The notes beneath the pieces were generated by a model. The model was not told where the DNA came from, searched no databases, and saw only the letters and a program-made list of their open reading frames with translations. A stretch of DNA of 64,000 bases from Saprospiraceae bacterium (GTDB lineage Bacteria; Bacteroidota; Bacteroidia; Chitinophagales; Saprospiraceae), in NCBI GenBank assembly GCA_026982695.1, contig JALSGS010000053.1:62001-126000 (forward strand), written 5' to 3'. This document shows, piece after piece, positions 45,008 through 53,886 of the stretch. Made by a program: the position numbers and the translations under genes. How positions within the stretch are numbered: the stretch's first letter is position 1; the number at the start of each line of letters is the position of its first letter.

Positions 45008-45593
45008 TCAGCGCCTCCAACACACGGCCAATAGCATCGCGCAGCGTGGCAACATCTTTGTTTTCCTCCTGGTATAGCTTTTTGCGAATGGCTGTCACAT
45101 CATAATTTTGCTCTTTTTGAAGGTCTACCATGGTTTTGGATTGTGTCACGACCTGTGTCATTGCCTCTTGTAAAGCAGATTTTTGCGCTTGCATCGCTCC
45201 AAGAATGCTGTCGAGCTTCTCATTTTGTATCTCCATAGGTGAAGGGAGACGTGCTTCGCCGAAGTTGTGCCATCCACGTGCCACCAGGCTCATGACCAGC
45301 GACAGCGAGATGCCCGCAATCGAGGTGGCAAATGCCGTTTTCATCCCTTCCAACAAGCGCGGAATGCTATTGGTAATGTCGTCTACATTGAAGTCTTGCA
45401 GGCCGATAAAAATGCCCAAAAAGGTACCCAACACACCCAGCACTGTATACACACTGTTAAGTTGCTGAATCCAATTGGCCTTCTGCTGAAATGCTCCACC
45501 TATTACGCCAGAAATAAGTAGCAGGTGAATCAACAATACTACAGCCATTACGCCAAAAATGGCCATGTTCACAGGAGTCAAAATCCAATCCAT
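44883..45593 (-). CDS. ZorA-like MotA/ExbB proton channel protein (N-terminal part)
   Basis: This 236-residue frame has three predicted membrane helices: MAIFGVMAVVLLIHLLLIS (about 10-30), VYTVLGVLGTFLGIFIGL (about 48-66) and MKTAFATSIAGISLSLVMSL (about 84-103). The GTFLGIFIGL and TAFATSIAGIS blocks are the MotA/TolQ/ExbB signature. A helical tail follows, then an abrupt, non-helical end (SIGCQACRY), which is the sign of a frame change after Glu227. The intact ancestor probably continued in the downstream frame. It starts the four-gene minus-strand Zorya-like cassette and diverges from metX. Confidence 0.87.
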   Translation of the reverse strand: MDWILTPVNMAIFGVMAVVLLIHLLLISGVIGGAFQQKANWIQQLNSVYTVLGVLGTFLGIFIGLQDFNVDDITNSIPRLLEGMKTAFATSIAGISLSLVMSLVARGWHNFGEARLPSPMEIQNEKLDSILGAMQAQKSALQEAMTQVVTQSKTMVDLQKEQNYDVTAIRKKLYQEENKDVATLRDAIGRVLEALNASHKLLEEVRKSTSETTVQATRSNQLLDELESIGCQACRY

Positions 45594-45819
45594 TGACTAT
45601 CTATATTTTTCAACACCGTGACCTACAAAAACAACAAAACACAATATAAAAGTTACAAGAACAAATCAACAATAAATGCATACGTTACTCAATTACTGGG
45701 CATACACGCATTTTTTCAATACGCAGCTTGTCCAACAAGGATGCAAATACACTATTCAATGTCCACATGCTTGATGCCACATGTGGCTCTTGCAATCACA
45801 CGCACTGACAAAAAGGCCT

Positions 45820-45828
45820 TATCTTTGC
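45820..45828 (+). promoter_or_regulatory. Bacteroidota -7 promoter box for metX
   Basis: TATCTTTGC matches the TAnnTTTG consensus. It lies 33 bases upstream of the riboswitch, which would start transcription near 45833-45837. The surrounding 15-mer GGCCTTATCTTTGCA also occurs upstream of the tRNA-Lys gene. No clear -33 box was found at the expected distance. Confidence 0.7.
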
Positions 45829-45860
45829 ACTCATCAATTCATCCAGCGCTGCTGAATGGT

Positions 45861-45971
45861 TGATTTTATAGAGAAGGGGGGAGAGACCGGGCTCGACGAA
45901 CCCCTGGCAACCGGACGCCAACGGCGTGTCAGCGGTGCCAATTCCCGCCAGATTGTGGAAATATAAAATCA
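45861..45971 (+). ncRNA. SAM-I riboswitch controlling metX
   Basis: A perfect 10-base-pair P1 closes the element (TGATTTTATA at 45861 with TATAAAATCA ending 45971). Inside are the SAM-I core strings GAGAGACCGGGC, GAACCCCTGGCAACC and GGTGCCAATTCCCGCC, matching the conserved GGUGCUAAUUCC family signature. SAM-I aptamers bind S-adenosylmethionine and switch off methionine biosynthesis. No separate expression platform is seen: the P1 3' strand ends ten bases before the metX ATG, so ligand-stabilised P1 could directly block ribosome access. This mechanism is inferred. Confidence 0.95.
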
Positions 45972-45980
45972 ACATGATCG

Positions 45981-47075
45981 ATGCCAGTATTGCACTACGA
46001 CCAGCCCTTTGAGCTGGAAAGCGGCGCTGTCTTGCCCGCACTCGACATTGCTTACCACACTTGGGGCAGACCTACGCCTGAACGTGACAACGTCGTATGG
46101 ATTTTTCATGCCCTTACGGGTGATGCCCGAGCTGACCAGTGGTGGTCAGGCTTGGTAGGCTCAGGAAAATTGCTTGATCCCAAGCAGTACTACATTATCT
46201 GTGCCAACATGTTGGGTTCTTGTTATGGTACTACGGGACCTGCCAGTCTCCATCCTCATACGGGCAAGAAGTGGGGCCCTGACTTTCCGCTCATTACGGT
46301 ACGCGATATGGTCGCTGCGCATCGGATCTTGGCCCAGGCTTTAGATGTCGATCGCATTTGGTTGGGTATTGGAGGATCGATGGGTGGCCAACAACTACTC
46401 GAATGGGCTGCTACTGAGCCTGAGCGCTTCACCATGATCGTGCCCATAGCGACCAATGCGCGCCACTCAGCATGGGGAATTGCATTCAATGAGGCGCAGC
46501 GCATGGCCATTGAGGCAGAGTTGGCTCGCTACGACGATCCCACAGAAGCTGGACGCTATGGTCTCAAGGCAGCTCGCGCCATCGCGATGCTTTCTTATCG
46601 AAATTATCACACCTATCGGACCACCCAAGACGAAGAACAAGAAAAGCTGTACGACTATCGAGCCAGTTCCTACCAACGCTATCAGGGCGAAAAATTGGTG
46701 CGCCGATTTGACGTGTACAGCTACTTGACACTAAGCAAGGCCATGGATAGTCACAACATTGGTCGTGGTCGTGGAGGCGTAGCTCGTGCTTTGGCCAATA
46801 TCCAAGCGCGCACCTTGACCATCAGTGTCGATAGCGATATTCTGTTTCCACCTGAAGAGCAGCAGCTCATTGCCCAACACATACCCAATGGGCATCACGC
46901 TACCCTTTACTCTCTCTATGGGCATGACGCCTTTTTAATTGAACTTGATCAGCTCCAATCGCTGATCCAGCAATTCTTGGCTGGAGAGGGTTTTCCACCT
47001 CAAACACCTATTGCACCCACTGCTCGGCCCATTCAGCTCCCTCGCCCACCCATCCCTGGTAGTGAATTTTTCTGA
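45981..47075 (+). CDS. metX: Homoserine O-acetyltransferase
   Basis: This 364-residue alpha/beta hydrolase-fold acyltransferase transfers an acetyl group to homoserine in methionine synthesis. It has HALTGDARADQWWSGLVGSG near 43, CANMLGSCYGTTGP, and the nucleophile elbow GIGGSMGGQQLLEW with Ser133. The late Asp lies in TISVDSDILFPPEEQ and the His in YGHDAFLIE. Some family members use succinyl-CoA instead of acetyl-CoA, and this cannot be settled from sequence alone. It is preceded immediately by a SAM-I riboswitch. The ATG at 45981 was chosen over one at 45974 because that other frame closes quickly. Confidence 0.95.
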   Translation: MPVLHYDQPFELESGAVLPALDIAYHTWGRPTPERDNVVWIFHALTGDARADQWWSGLVGSGKLLDPKQYYIICANMLGSCYGTTGPASLHPHTGKKWGPDFPLITVRDMVAAHRILAQALDVDRIWLGIGGSMGGQQLLEWAATEPERFTMIVPIATNARHSAWGIAFNEAQRMAIEAELARYDDPTEAGRYGLKAARAIAMLSYRNYHTYRTTQDEEQEKLYDYRASSYQRYQGEKLVRRFDVYSYLTLSKAMDSHNIGRGRGGVARALANIQARTLTISVDSDILFPPEEQQLIAQHIPNGHHATLYSLYGHDAFLIELDQLQSLIQQFLAGEGFPPQTPIAPTARPIQLPRPPIPGSEFF

Positions 47076-47218
47076 ACTCGCTCGGAATAGGCAAGCATAG
47101 TACTTGTAAACAATTGCAGCACAACAAGTTGATTTTTAGCAGCATAAAAAGCACAAACCCTCACTGGGCATCGGTGCCTTTCCTTGCATTTCGGGCCGTA
47201 ATGGGTAGATAGCGGCTC

Positions 47219-47227
47219 TACCTTTGC
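47219..47227 (+). promoter_or_regulatory. Probable -7 promoter box for the ilv operon
   Basis: TACCTTTGC matches the Bacteroidota -7 consensus and lies 22 bases before the ilvD ATG. The leader would be very short. No convincing -33 element was found, and the 173-base gap after metX has no leader peptide rich in Ile, Leu or Val and no T-box, so no classical attenuator is visible. Confidence 0.5.
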
Positions 47228-47248
47228 TACTACAAAGCAAAGTGAGCC

Positions 47249-48967
47249 ATGCCCAAACTCAACAAATACAGCCGCCGGATCACTCAAGACGACAGCCAGC
47301 CTGCAGCTCAAGCCATGCTTTATGGCATCGGGCTCAGCGATGAAGACATGCAAAAAGCACAAGTCGGCATCGCAAGCACGGGGTGGGAAGGCAACACATG
47401 CAATATGCACCTCAACAGCTTGGCCGAACGCATCAAGCACAGTGTGCGCGATGCCGATTTGGTAGGGTTGATTTTCCACACCATTGGGGTGAGCGACGGC
47501 ATCTCCATGGGCACTAGTGGTATGCGCTATTCGCTGCCTTCACGCGACCTCATCGCCGACAGCATCGAATCGGTAGTGGGTGCTCAGTGGTACGATGGCT
47601 TAGTGACGGTGGTAGGCTGCGACAAAAACATGCCTGGTGCAGTAATGGCCTTGGCACGTCTCAATCGCCCGGGTTTAGTCGTATATGGTGGTACGATCAG
47701 TCCAGGTTGCTGGGCTGGAAAAAAGCTCGACATCGTGTCGGCTTTCGAAGCACTGGGGCAACGCATTGTCGGCAAGATCGATGAGATGACTTTCCGGCAA
47801 ATTGTCAAACACGCTTGCCCTGGCCCTGGCGCTTGTGGTGGCATGTATACGGCCAACACGATGGCTTCCGCTATTGAGGCACTCGGGTTGGCCTTGCCAG
47901 GCAACTCTTCTATTCCGGCAACGTTCCCTGAAAAGCAACAAGAGCTAGAGCAGGTTGGCCCAGCCATTCGCCTCCTGCTCGAACGCGACATCAAACCCCG
48001 CGATATCCTCACACGCGAAGCATTCGAAAATGCCATTACACTGGTCACCGTGTTAGGAGGCTCGACCAATGCCGTATTGCACCTCATTGCCATGGCCAAA
48101 GCCGCACAAGTGCCGCTTAGCCTCGATGACTTTCAACGCATCAGCAACCGAACGCCCTTTTTAGCCGATCTCAAGCCCAGTGGCCAATACGTCATGCAAG
48201 ATTTATACGAAGTAGGCGGAGTGCCCGCTGTAATGAAGATGCTACTGGCAGAAGGCATGTTACACGGCGATTGCCTCACAGTCACTGGCCACACGCTAGC
48301 TGAGAATTTGGCGCAAGCTCCCGATCTCAAGCAAGGGCAACAGATCATTCGCCCCCTTGAGCAACCCATTAAGCCTACAGGACATATTCAAATCCTCTAC
48401 GGCAATCTCGCTCCACAAGGGGCTGTAGCCAAAATCACGGGCAAGGAAGGCGAACTATTCACCGGCCCTGCACGAGTGTTCGACGGCGAAGATGCCGCCA
48501 ATGAAGCCATCAAGCGCAAAGAAATACAAGCTGGCGAAGTCATCGTAATCCGCTACTGCGGGCCCAAAGGCGGCCCTGGCATGCCGGAAATGCTCAAACC
48601 AACTTCTGCAATCATGGGTGAAGGGCTAGGCGACAAAGTAGCACTCATCACTGATGGCCGGTTTTCTGGTGGCACGCATGGCTTTGTCGTGGGGCACATC
48701 ACTCCTGAGGCGCAAGTCGGTGGGCCCATTGCTTTGATAGAAGATGGCGATATCATCACTATCGACGCCATTCACAATCGTCTGGAAGTGCAGCTCTCTG
48801 AAGCTGAACTCGCCGCTCGTAGCACTCAATGGCAACCTAGGCCGCTGCCTGTCGCACGCGGCTATCTGCGCAAGTATGCCTTCACGGTGAGCTCAGCCAG
48901 TGAAGGGTGCGTCACGGACGAATTGGCTGAGCCCAACCAAGCTCCTGCTTCCACTGCGATCAAATAA
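47249..48967 (+). CDS. ilvD: Dihydroxy-acid dehydratase
   Basis: This 572-residue iron-sulfur dehydratase converts dihydroxy acids to keto acids in Ile/Val synthesis. Conserved blocks are [59 protein letters not shown] (cluster Cys), [20 protein letters not shown] (cluster Cys), [20 protein letters not shown] and GPPGG-like [12 protein letters not shown]. It is the first gene of an ilvD-ilvB-ilvN-ilvC-ilvA run and ends 13 bases before ilvB. Assembly of its cluster may draw on the Nfu protein elsewhere in the window. Confidence 0.98.
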   Translation: MPKLNKYSRRITQDDSQPAAQAMLYGIGLSDEDMQKAQVGIASTGWEGNTCNMHLNSLAERIKHSVRDADLVGLIFHTIGVSDGISMGTSGMRYSLPSRDLIADSIESVVGAQWYDGLVTVVGCDKNMPGAVMALARLNRPGLVVYGGTISPGCWAGKKLDIVSAFEALGQRIVGKIDEMTFRQIVKHACPGPGACGGMYTANTMASAIEALGLALPGNSSIPATFPEKQQELEQVGPAIRLLLERDIKPRDILTREAFENAITLVTVLGGSTNAVLHLIAMAKAAQVPLSLDDFQRISNRTPFLADLKPSGQYVMQDLYEVGGVPAVMKMLLAEGMLHGDCLTVTGHTLAENLAQAPDLKQGQQIIRPLEQPIKPTGHIQILYGNLAPQGAVAKITGKEGELFTGPARVFDGEDAANEAIKRKEIQAGEVIVIRYCGPKGGPGMPEMLKPTSAIMGEGLGDKVALITDGRFSGGTHGFVVGHITPEAQVGGPIALIEDGDIITIDAIHNRLEVQLSEAELAARSTQWQPRPLPVARGYLRKYAFTVSSASEGCVTDELAEPNQAPASTAIK

Positions 48968-48980
48968 ACCCTTTAGTGTC

Positions 48981-50726
48981 ATGAAACACATGCCTACGCC
49001 AATAGCTAATAGTACGCACACGACGACCATACCACAACCGACTATTTCAGGTGCAGAAGCTGTATTGCGGTGCCTACTCGAAGAAGGAGTAGACATCATC
49101 TTTGGCTATCCGGGTGGTGCCATCATGCCCGTATACGACAGCCTCTATCGCTATCAAGATCGCATCCGCCACATCTTGCCTCGCCATGAGCAAGGCGCGA
49201 TCCATGCTGCTGAGGGCTATGCGCGCGTGACACGCAAAACAGGCGTATGTATGGTCACTTCCGGCCCTGGCGCTATGAACCTAATGACTGGGCTGGCCGA
49301 TGCCATGCTTGACTCCACGCCATTGGTGTGTATTACAGGACAAGTATTTAGCCACTTGCTGGGAAGCGATGCCTTTCAGGAGACCGACGTAGTGGGCTGC
49401 ACAATGCCAGTGACCAAGTGGAACTACCAAATTACACGGGCAGAGGAGATCCCTGAAGTATTTGCCAAAGCATTTCACATTGCCAACAGCGGTCGGCCTG
49501 GCCCTGTAGTAATCGACATCACCAAAGATGCGCAACTGCAAAACCTCCAATGGCACTACATGCGGCATCCACGCGTGCGCAGCTACACTCCCAAGCCCAA
49601 GCTCGACATGGCGCAAGTGGACGCGGCAGCCGCATTGATCAATGCGGCCAAAAGACCTTTTATTCTTGCCGGCCACGGCATTCAGATAGCCGGTGCCCAA
49701 GAGGTGTTTCGGCAGTTTGTAGAAAAGACGGGAATCCCTGTAGGATTCACCTTACACGGCCTTTCTACTTTGCCTACGCGTCATCCGCTCAATATGGGCA
49801 TGCTGGGCATGCATGGTCACTACGCTCCCAATCTCAAGACCAACGAATGCGACGTACTGCTCGCCATTGGCATGCGCTTTGACGATCGCGTCACGGGCAA
49901 CTTACAGCGCTATGCCAAACAGGCCAAAGTGATTCACATCGAGATCGACCGCTCAGAAATCGACAAAAACGTCAAAGCACACATCCCCATCCACGCCGAT
50001 GCTGCCGAAGCGCTCCAGGCATTACTGCCACGTGTAGCACCTCGTCAACACGAGGAGTGGGTAGCCTCCTTTCACGAGCTGGCGCAAATCGAACGCGAAA
50101 AAGTCATCAAGCCCGCTATGCAACCTACTGCCAATGGTAGCATGCGCATGCCAATGGTAATTGCCGAGGTGTCGCGCCAAACCAAAGGCCAAGCCATTAT
50201 CACTACCGATGTAGGTCAACACCAAATGATGGCAGCGCGCTACTACGAATTTGCGGCCAGCAATCAGATGGTCACTTCAGGTGGAGCAGGCACTATGGGT
50301 TTTGGTTTGCCAGCAGCCTTTGGTGCCAAGCTGGCGCAACCCGATAAAGAAGTCATTGCCTTCATTGGCGACGGCGGGTTCCAAATGACGCTACAAGAGC
50401 TCGGCATGCTGGCACAATGGGATGTGGCTGCCAAGATCGTCTTGCTCGACAACAACTACTTAGGCATGGTGCGCCAGTGGCAGCAACTCTTCTTCGACCG
50501 CCGATACTCTGAAGTCGCCTTGCAAAATCCCGACTTCGTCACTATCGCCCGCGGTTTTGGCGTAGCCGGCCGCCGCATCGAAAAAGCCAATGAGCTACCG
50601 CAAGCTGTGAGTGAAATGTTGAATCATCCAGGGCCATTTCTGCTCCATGTCTTAGTAGAGAAGGAGGAAAACGTATTTCCCATGGTACCAGCAGGTGCAG
50701 CTGTAGATGAAGTACGGCTCGAGTAA
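48981..50726 (+). CDS. ilvB: Acetolactate synthase large (catalytic) subunit
   Basis: The ATG at 48981 is the start. The 581-residue ThDP enzyme makes acetolactate or acetohydroxybutyrate from pyruvate and keto acid. Features in order: [13 protein letters not shown], the ThDP-activating Glu70 in [26 protein letters not shown], the FAD-binding middle with [12 protein letters not shown], and the ThDP/Mg motif [17 protein letters not shown] with [15 protein letters not shown]. The regulatory small subunit follows after 64 bases. The length and motifs suggest a full catalytic subunit subject to valine feedback through IlvN. Confidence 0.98.
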   Translation: MKHMPTPIANSTHTTTIPQPTISGAEAVLRCLLEEGVDIIFGYPGGAIMPVYDSLYRYQDRIRHILPRHEQGAIHAAEGYARVTRKTGVCMVTSGPGAMNLMTGLADAMLDSTPLVCITGQVFSHLLGSDAFQETDVVGCTMPVTKWNYQITRAEEIPEVFAKAFHIANSGRPGPVVIDITKDAQLQNLQWHYMRHPRVRSYTPKPKLDMAQVDAAAALINAAKRPFILAGHGIQIAGAQEVFRQFVEKTGIPVGFTLHGLSTLPTRHPLNMGMLGMHGHYAPNLKTNECDVLLAIGMRFDDRVTGNLQRYAKQAKVIHIEIDRSEIDKNVKAHIPIHADAAEALQALLPRVAPRQHEEWVASFHELAQIEREKVIKPAMQPTANGSMRMPMVIAEVSRQTKGQAIITTDVGQHQMMAARYYEFAASNQMVTSGGAGTMGFGLPAAFGAKLAQPDKEVIAFIGDGGFQMTLQELGMLAQWDVAAKIVLLDNNYLGMVRQWQQLFFDRRYSEVALQNPDFVTIARGFGVAGRRIEKANELPQAVSEMLNHPGPFLLHVLVEKEENVFPMVPAGAAVDEVRLE

Positions 50727-50790
50727 AGTAGTGTACCCAGATTCAGCGACCACTACATTCACTTAATCCACATGCAACACCGCAGCAGCC

Positions 50791-51324
50791 ATGGAGAAAG
50801 AATATACCATCACGGTATTTACCGAAAATCACGCGGGCCTCATGTCGCGCGTCGTATCGGTATTTACGCGCAGGCACATCAACATTGAGAGCTTGACCAC
50901 TTCGACTTCATCTATTGCGGGCATTCACCGCTTTACGATCGTAGTGCGCGTGCCCGAAACACAGATCGACAAGCTGGTTGCTCAGCTGGACAAACAGGTA
51001 GAAGTGCTCAAAGCCTTTGCTTACGAAAACGAAGACATCGTCTATCAAGAACTGGCCTTGTACAAAGTACCTACTAAAGCCTTCAACGACAACACACGTG
51101 TAGAACGCCTCATACGCGATCACAATGCCCGCATCTTAGAAATCGAACCTCAATACATCGTCATTGAAAAGACGGGCCACCCTGAAGAAATCGACGCTTT
51201 ATTAAATGAATTGCGCCGCATTGGCATCTTCGAGTTCGTGCGTTCGGGGCGAGTGGCTATCGTTCGCCCTATGGAGCGGCTCAATCGATATCTCGAAGCA
51301 CTCGAGGCAAAAATGAATTCATAG
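50791..51324 (+). CDS. ilvN: Acetolactate synthase small (regulatory) subunit
   Basis: This 177-residue protein has an N-terminal ACT domain (YTITVFTENHAGLMSRVVSV, with INIESLTTSTSSIAGIHRFT binding the feedback amino acid) and a C-terminal ALS_ss_C domain (LFKVPTK-type opening, LRRIGIFEFVRSGRVAIVR). The small subunit activates IlvB and makes it valine-sensitive. It is the third gene of the operon, and a 72-base gap precedes ilvC. Confidence 0.96.
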   Translation: MEKEYTITVFTENHAGLMSRVVSVFTRRHINIESLTTSTSSIAGIHRFTIVVRVPETQIDKLVAQLDKQVEVLKAFAYENEDIVYQELALYKVPTKAFNDNTRVERLIRDHNARILEIEPQYIVIEKTGHPEEIDALLNELRRIGIFEFVRSGRVAIVRPMERLNRYLEALEAKMNS

Positions 51325-51359
51325 GCCAGGTGCTGCGCTTCGCCAAGTGCACCAAGTTG

Positions 51360-51372
51360 GCCTTTTGGCAAA
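51360..51372 (+). repeat. Degenerate copy of the recurrent 13-mer
   Basis: GCCTTTTGGCAAA, one substitution from the consensus, lies in the ilvN-ilvC gap. A second one-mismatch copy (GCCTTTGGGCAAA) occurs at 16961-16973 upstream of the DUF6089 gene. Confidence 0.55.
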
Positions 51373-51396
51373 TCGCTTATTCAAAAATTGGATCAA

Positions 51397-52464
51397 ATGG
51401 CAAAATTGAATTTTGGTGGAGTATGGGAAGAAGTCGTCATGCGCGACGAATTTCCATTGGAAAAAGCTAAAGAAGTACTGGCCGATGAAACTTTAGCTGT
51501 TATTGGCTATGGCGTACAGGGCCCCGGCCAAGCCCTCAACTTACGCGATAATGGTTTCAACGTCATTGTCGGCCAACGCAGCCCCAGTAAGAGTTGGGAT
51601 AAAGCCATTGCTGACGGATGGGAGCCCGGCAAAACGCTATTTAGCATCGAAGAAGCCGCTCAACGCGGTACGATTATCATGTACTTGCTCTCCGATGCAG
51701 CACAGATTTCTCAATGGCCCACCATCAAAAAGCATCTTACGGCTAGTAAAGGGCTTTACTTCTCTCATGGTTTTGGCGTCACTTATCACGATCGCACGGG
51801 CATCGTCCCGCCCAAAGACGTAGACGTCTTTTTGGTGGCACCTAAGGGCTCGGGCACCAGTTTGCGTCGCATGTTTTTGGCAGGGCGTGGCCTCAATTCC
51901 AGCTATGCCGTCTATCAGGATGCCACAGGGCGAGCACGCGAGCGCGCGCTGGCCGTAGGCATTGGCATCGGATCGGGTTACTTGTTCGAGACTACTTTCC
52001 AAAAGGAAGTGTATAGCGATCTGACGGGCGAACGCGGCACGCTCATGGGGGCCATTGCTGGCCTATTTGAAGCCCAGTACCAGGTTTTGCGCAAGCACGG
52101 CCACTCGCCTAGCGAAGCCTTCAACGAAACAGTAGAAGAACTTACGCAGAGCCTCATGCCATTGGTAGCGGAAAACGGCATGGACTGGATGTATGCCAAC
52201 TGCTCGACTACAGCACAGCGCGGTGCGCTCGACTGGAAAGACCGCTTCCGCGATGCCGTATTACCCGTATTCGAAGAGCTGTACGCCAAAGTAGCTTCGG
52301 GTGAAGAGGCCCAACGCGCCATCAATGCCAATAGCCAGCCCGACTACCGAGAAAAACTATCCGAAGAGTTGCGCGCTATACGCGAAAGTGAATTGTGGCA
52401 AGCCGGCGCCACTGTACGTAGCCTGCGCCCCGAGCGCCAACGTCAACCTGAATCGATCGAATAA
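51397..52464 (+). CDS. ilvC: Ketol-acid reductoisomerase
   Basis: The ATG at 51397 (MAKLNFGGVWEE) is preferred over a TTG three codons upstream. The 355-residue class I enzyme isomerises and reduces acetolactate using NAD(P)H. Features are the Rossmann motif LAVIGYGVQGPGQALNLRDNG with VGQRSPSKSWDKA, metal-binding AGLFEAQYQVL and NETVEELTQSLMPLVAENGMD, and NCSTTAQRGALDW. The gap to ilvA is eight bases. The cofactor-loop residues (RSPSKSW) suggest NADPH use, but this is not certain. Confidence 0.97.
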   Translation: MAKLNFGGVWEEVVMRDEFPLEKAKEVLADETLAVIGYGVQGPGQALNLRDNGFNVIVGQRSPSKSWDKAIADGWEPGKTLFSIEEAAQRGTIIMYLLSDAAQISQWPTIKKHLTASKGLYFSHGFGVTYHDRTGIVPPKDVDVFLVAPKGSGTSLRRMFLAGRGLNSSYAVYQDATGRARERALAVGIGIGSGYLFETTFQKEVYSDLTGERGTLMGAIAGLFEAQYQVLRKHGHSPSEAFNETVEELTQSLMPLVAENGMDWMYANCSTTAQRGALDWKDRFRDAVLPVFEELYAKVASGEEAQRAINANSQPDYREKLSEELRAIRESELWQAGATVRSLRPERQRQPESIE

Positions 52465-52472
52465 CACAGCCC

Positions 52473-53747
52473 ATGACTACCAAGCAAGAGACCGCATCGC
52501 CTAGCGTGCGGCTCGAAGCAGTCTATAAGGCACGCACGCGCTTGCAGGGCGTAGCTCAGCACACACCCTTGCAGCACCACATCCACCTTTCGGAAAAATA
52601 CGGCTGTGAGGTATGGCTCAAACGCGAAGACCTGCAACCCGTGCGATCCTATAAGATTCGAGGTGCCTACAACAAAATGGCTTCGCTAGCTGAGGCACAG
52701 CGCAAGCGTGGGGTAGTATGTGCCAGCGCAGGCAATCACGCCCAAGGCGTAGCCTTTGCTTGTAGAAAGCTCGGCATTGCCGGCACGATATTTATGCCGG
52801 CCGTCACGCCCAACCAAAAGGTGGATAAGGTCCGCCTTTTTGGCAAGCAATGGGTCGACGTGGTGCTATGCGGCGACACCTTCGACGATGCTTATGGCCA
52901 AGCCTTGGCCTTCTCTAAAAGCGAAGGCCGCCCCTTCATCCATCCCTTTGACGACTTGCACGTCATAGAAGGCCAAGCCACCGTAGGCCTCGAAATCTTG
53001 GACGATTGTGCCGCCCACCCTCCCGACTTGTTGCTACTACCCATCGGGGGTGGCGGGCTGGCTGCAGGTGTCACTTCTGTGTTCCGGCAGCTCCATCCAG
53101 AAACAACCATCATAGGCGTAGAACCCGCTGGTGCCCCTGCCATGTATGAATCTATCAAACAAAAGCGCCTCGTACAGCTCGACAAGATTGACGCCTTCGT
53201 GGATGGCGCTGCTGTACGGCAAGTGGGGCACTACACCTTCCACATCTGCCGCAACACCTTAGACGAAATCGCACTGATCCCCGAAGGGCTCGTATGTGCA
53301 ACCATACTCGAACTCTACAATGAAGAGGGGATCGTCGTAGAGCCTGCCGGAGCACTGAGCATTGCCGCACTGCGCCTGCTGGGCAACAAATGGCAAGGTA
53401 AAAAAGTAGTGTGCATCGTCAGTGGAAGCAACAACGACATCACCCGAACCGAAGAAATCAAGGAGCGCGCACTACTCTACGAAGGACTGAAACACTACTT
53501 TCTCATCAGCTTCCCACAACGTGCAGGCGCCTTACGCGAATTTCTCAATAACGTCTTGGGCCCCGACGACGATATCACCCGCTTTGAATACACCAAAAAG
53601 AGCCACCGCGAAAGAGGCCCTGCATTAGTAGGCATCGAGCTCAAACGCAAAGAAGACTACCAAGCACTTCTCAAACGCATGGACAAGCATCGCATCAGCT
53701 ACCAAACCCTCAACGACAATCCCATGCTATTCGAAATGCTCGTATGA
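52473..53747 (+). CDS. ilvA: Threonine ammonia-lyase (biosynthetic threonine deaminase)
   Basis: This 424-residue fold-type II PLP enzyme converts threonine to 2-ketobutyrate, the first step to isoleucine. PLP Lys61 lies in VRSYKIRGAYNKM, SAGNHAQGVAF follows, and the phosphate-binding GGGGLAAGVTSV is at about 195. The C-terminal ~85 residues (from YFLISFPQRAGALREFL) form a regulatory ACT-like domain, which would bind isoleucine. It closes the operon, and a convergent-type hairpin follows at 53765-53800. Confidence 0.97.
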   Translation: MTTKQETASPSVRLEAVYKARTRLQGVAQHTPLQHHIHLSEKYGCEVWLKREDLQPVRSYKIRGAYNKMASLAEAQRKRGVVCASAGNHAQGVAFACRKLGIAGTIFMPAVTPNQKVDKVRLFGKQWVDVVLCGDTFDDAYGQALAFSKSEGRPFIHPFDDLHVIEGQATVGLEILDDCAAHPPDLLLLPIGGGGLAAGVTSVFRQLHPETTIIGVEPAGAPAMYESIKQKRLVQLDKIDAFVDGAAVRQVGHYTFHICRNTLDEIALIPEGLVCATILELYNEEGIVVEPAGALSIAALRLLGNKWQGKKVVCIVSGSNNDITRTEEIKERALLYEGLKHYFLISFPQRAGALREFLNNVLGPDDDITRFEYTKKSHRERGPALVGIELKRKEDYQALLKRMDKHRISYQTLNDNPMLFEMLV

Positions 53748-53764
53748 ATGAGTAGCAACAGAAG

Positions 53765-53800
53765 AAAAAATGCAGGTAGTGCCGTAGCACACACCTGCAT
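53765..53800 (-). terminator. Hairpin ending the 54 kb minus-strand gene (and possibly ilvA)
   Basis: A long bulged hairpin (ATGCAGGT at 53770-53777 with ACCTGCAT at 53793-53800, inner GTGC/GCAC) is followed on the minus strand by six T. On the plus strand the T-run is weak, so it mainly serves the minus-strand gene and perhaps backs up ilvA. Confidence 0.82.
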
Positions 53801-53886
53801 ATCCACATTTTCCCAACTATACTTACTACTGTAGCAATAGATGCATCAATCTGAAAAAAAGATGTATGCAGCAATAGTTTATCTCC

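Noticed and set aside
47076-47248. Leader-peptide attenuator for the ilv operon
   Set aside because: No short frame rich in Ile, Leu or Val and no terminator/anti-terminator pair was found.
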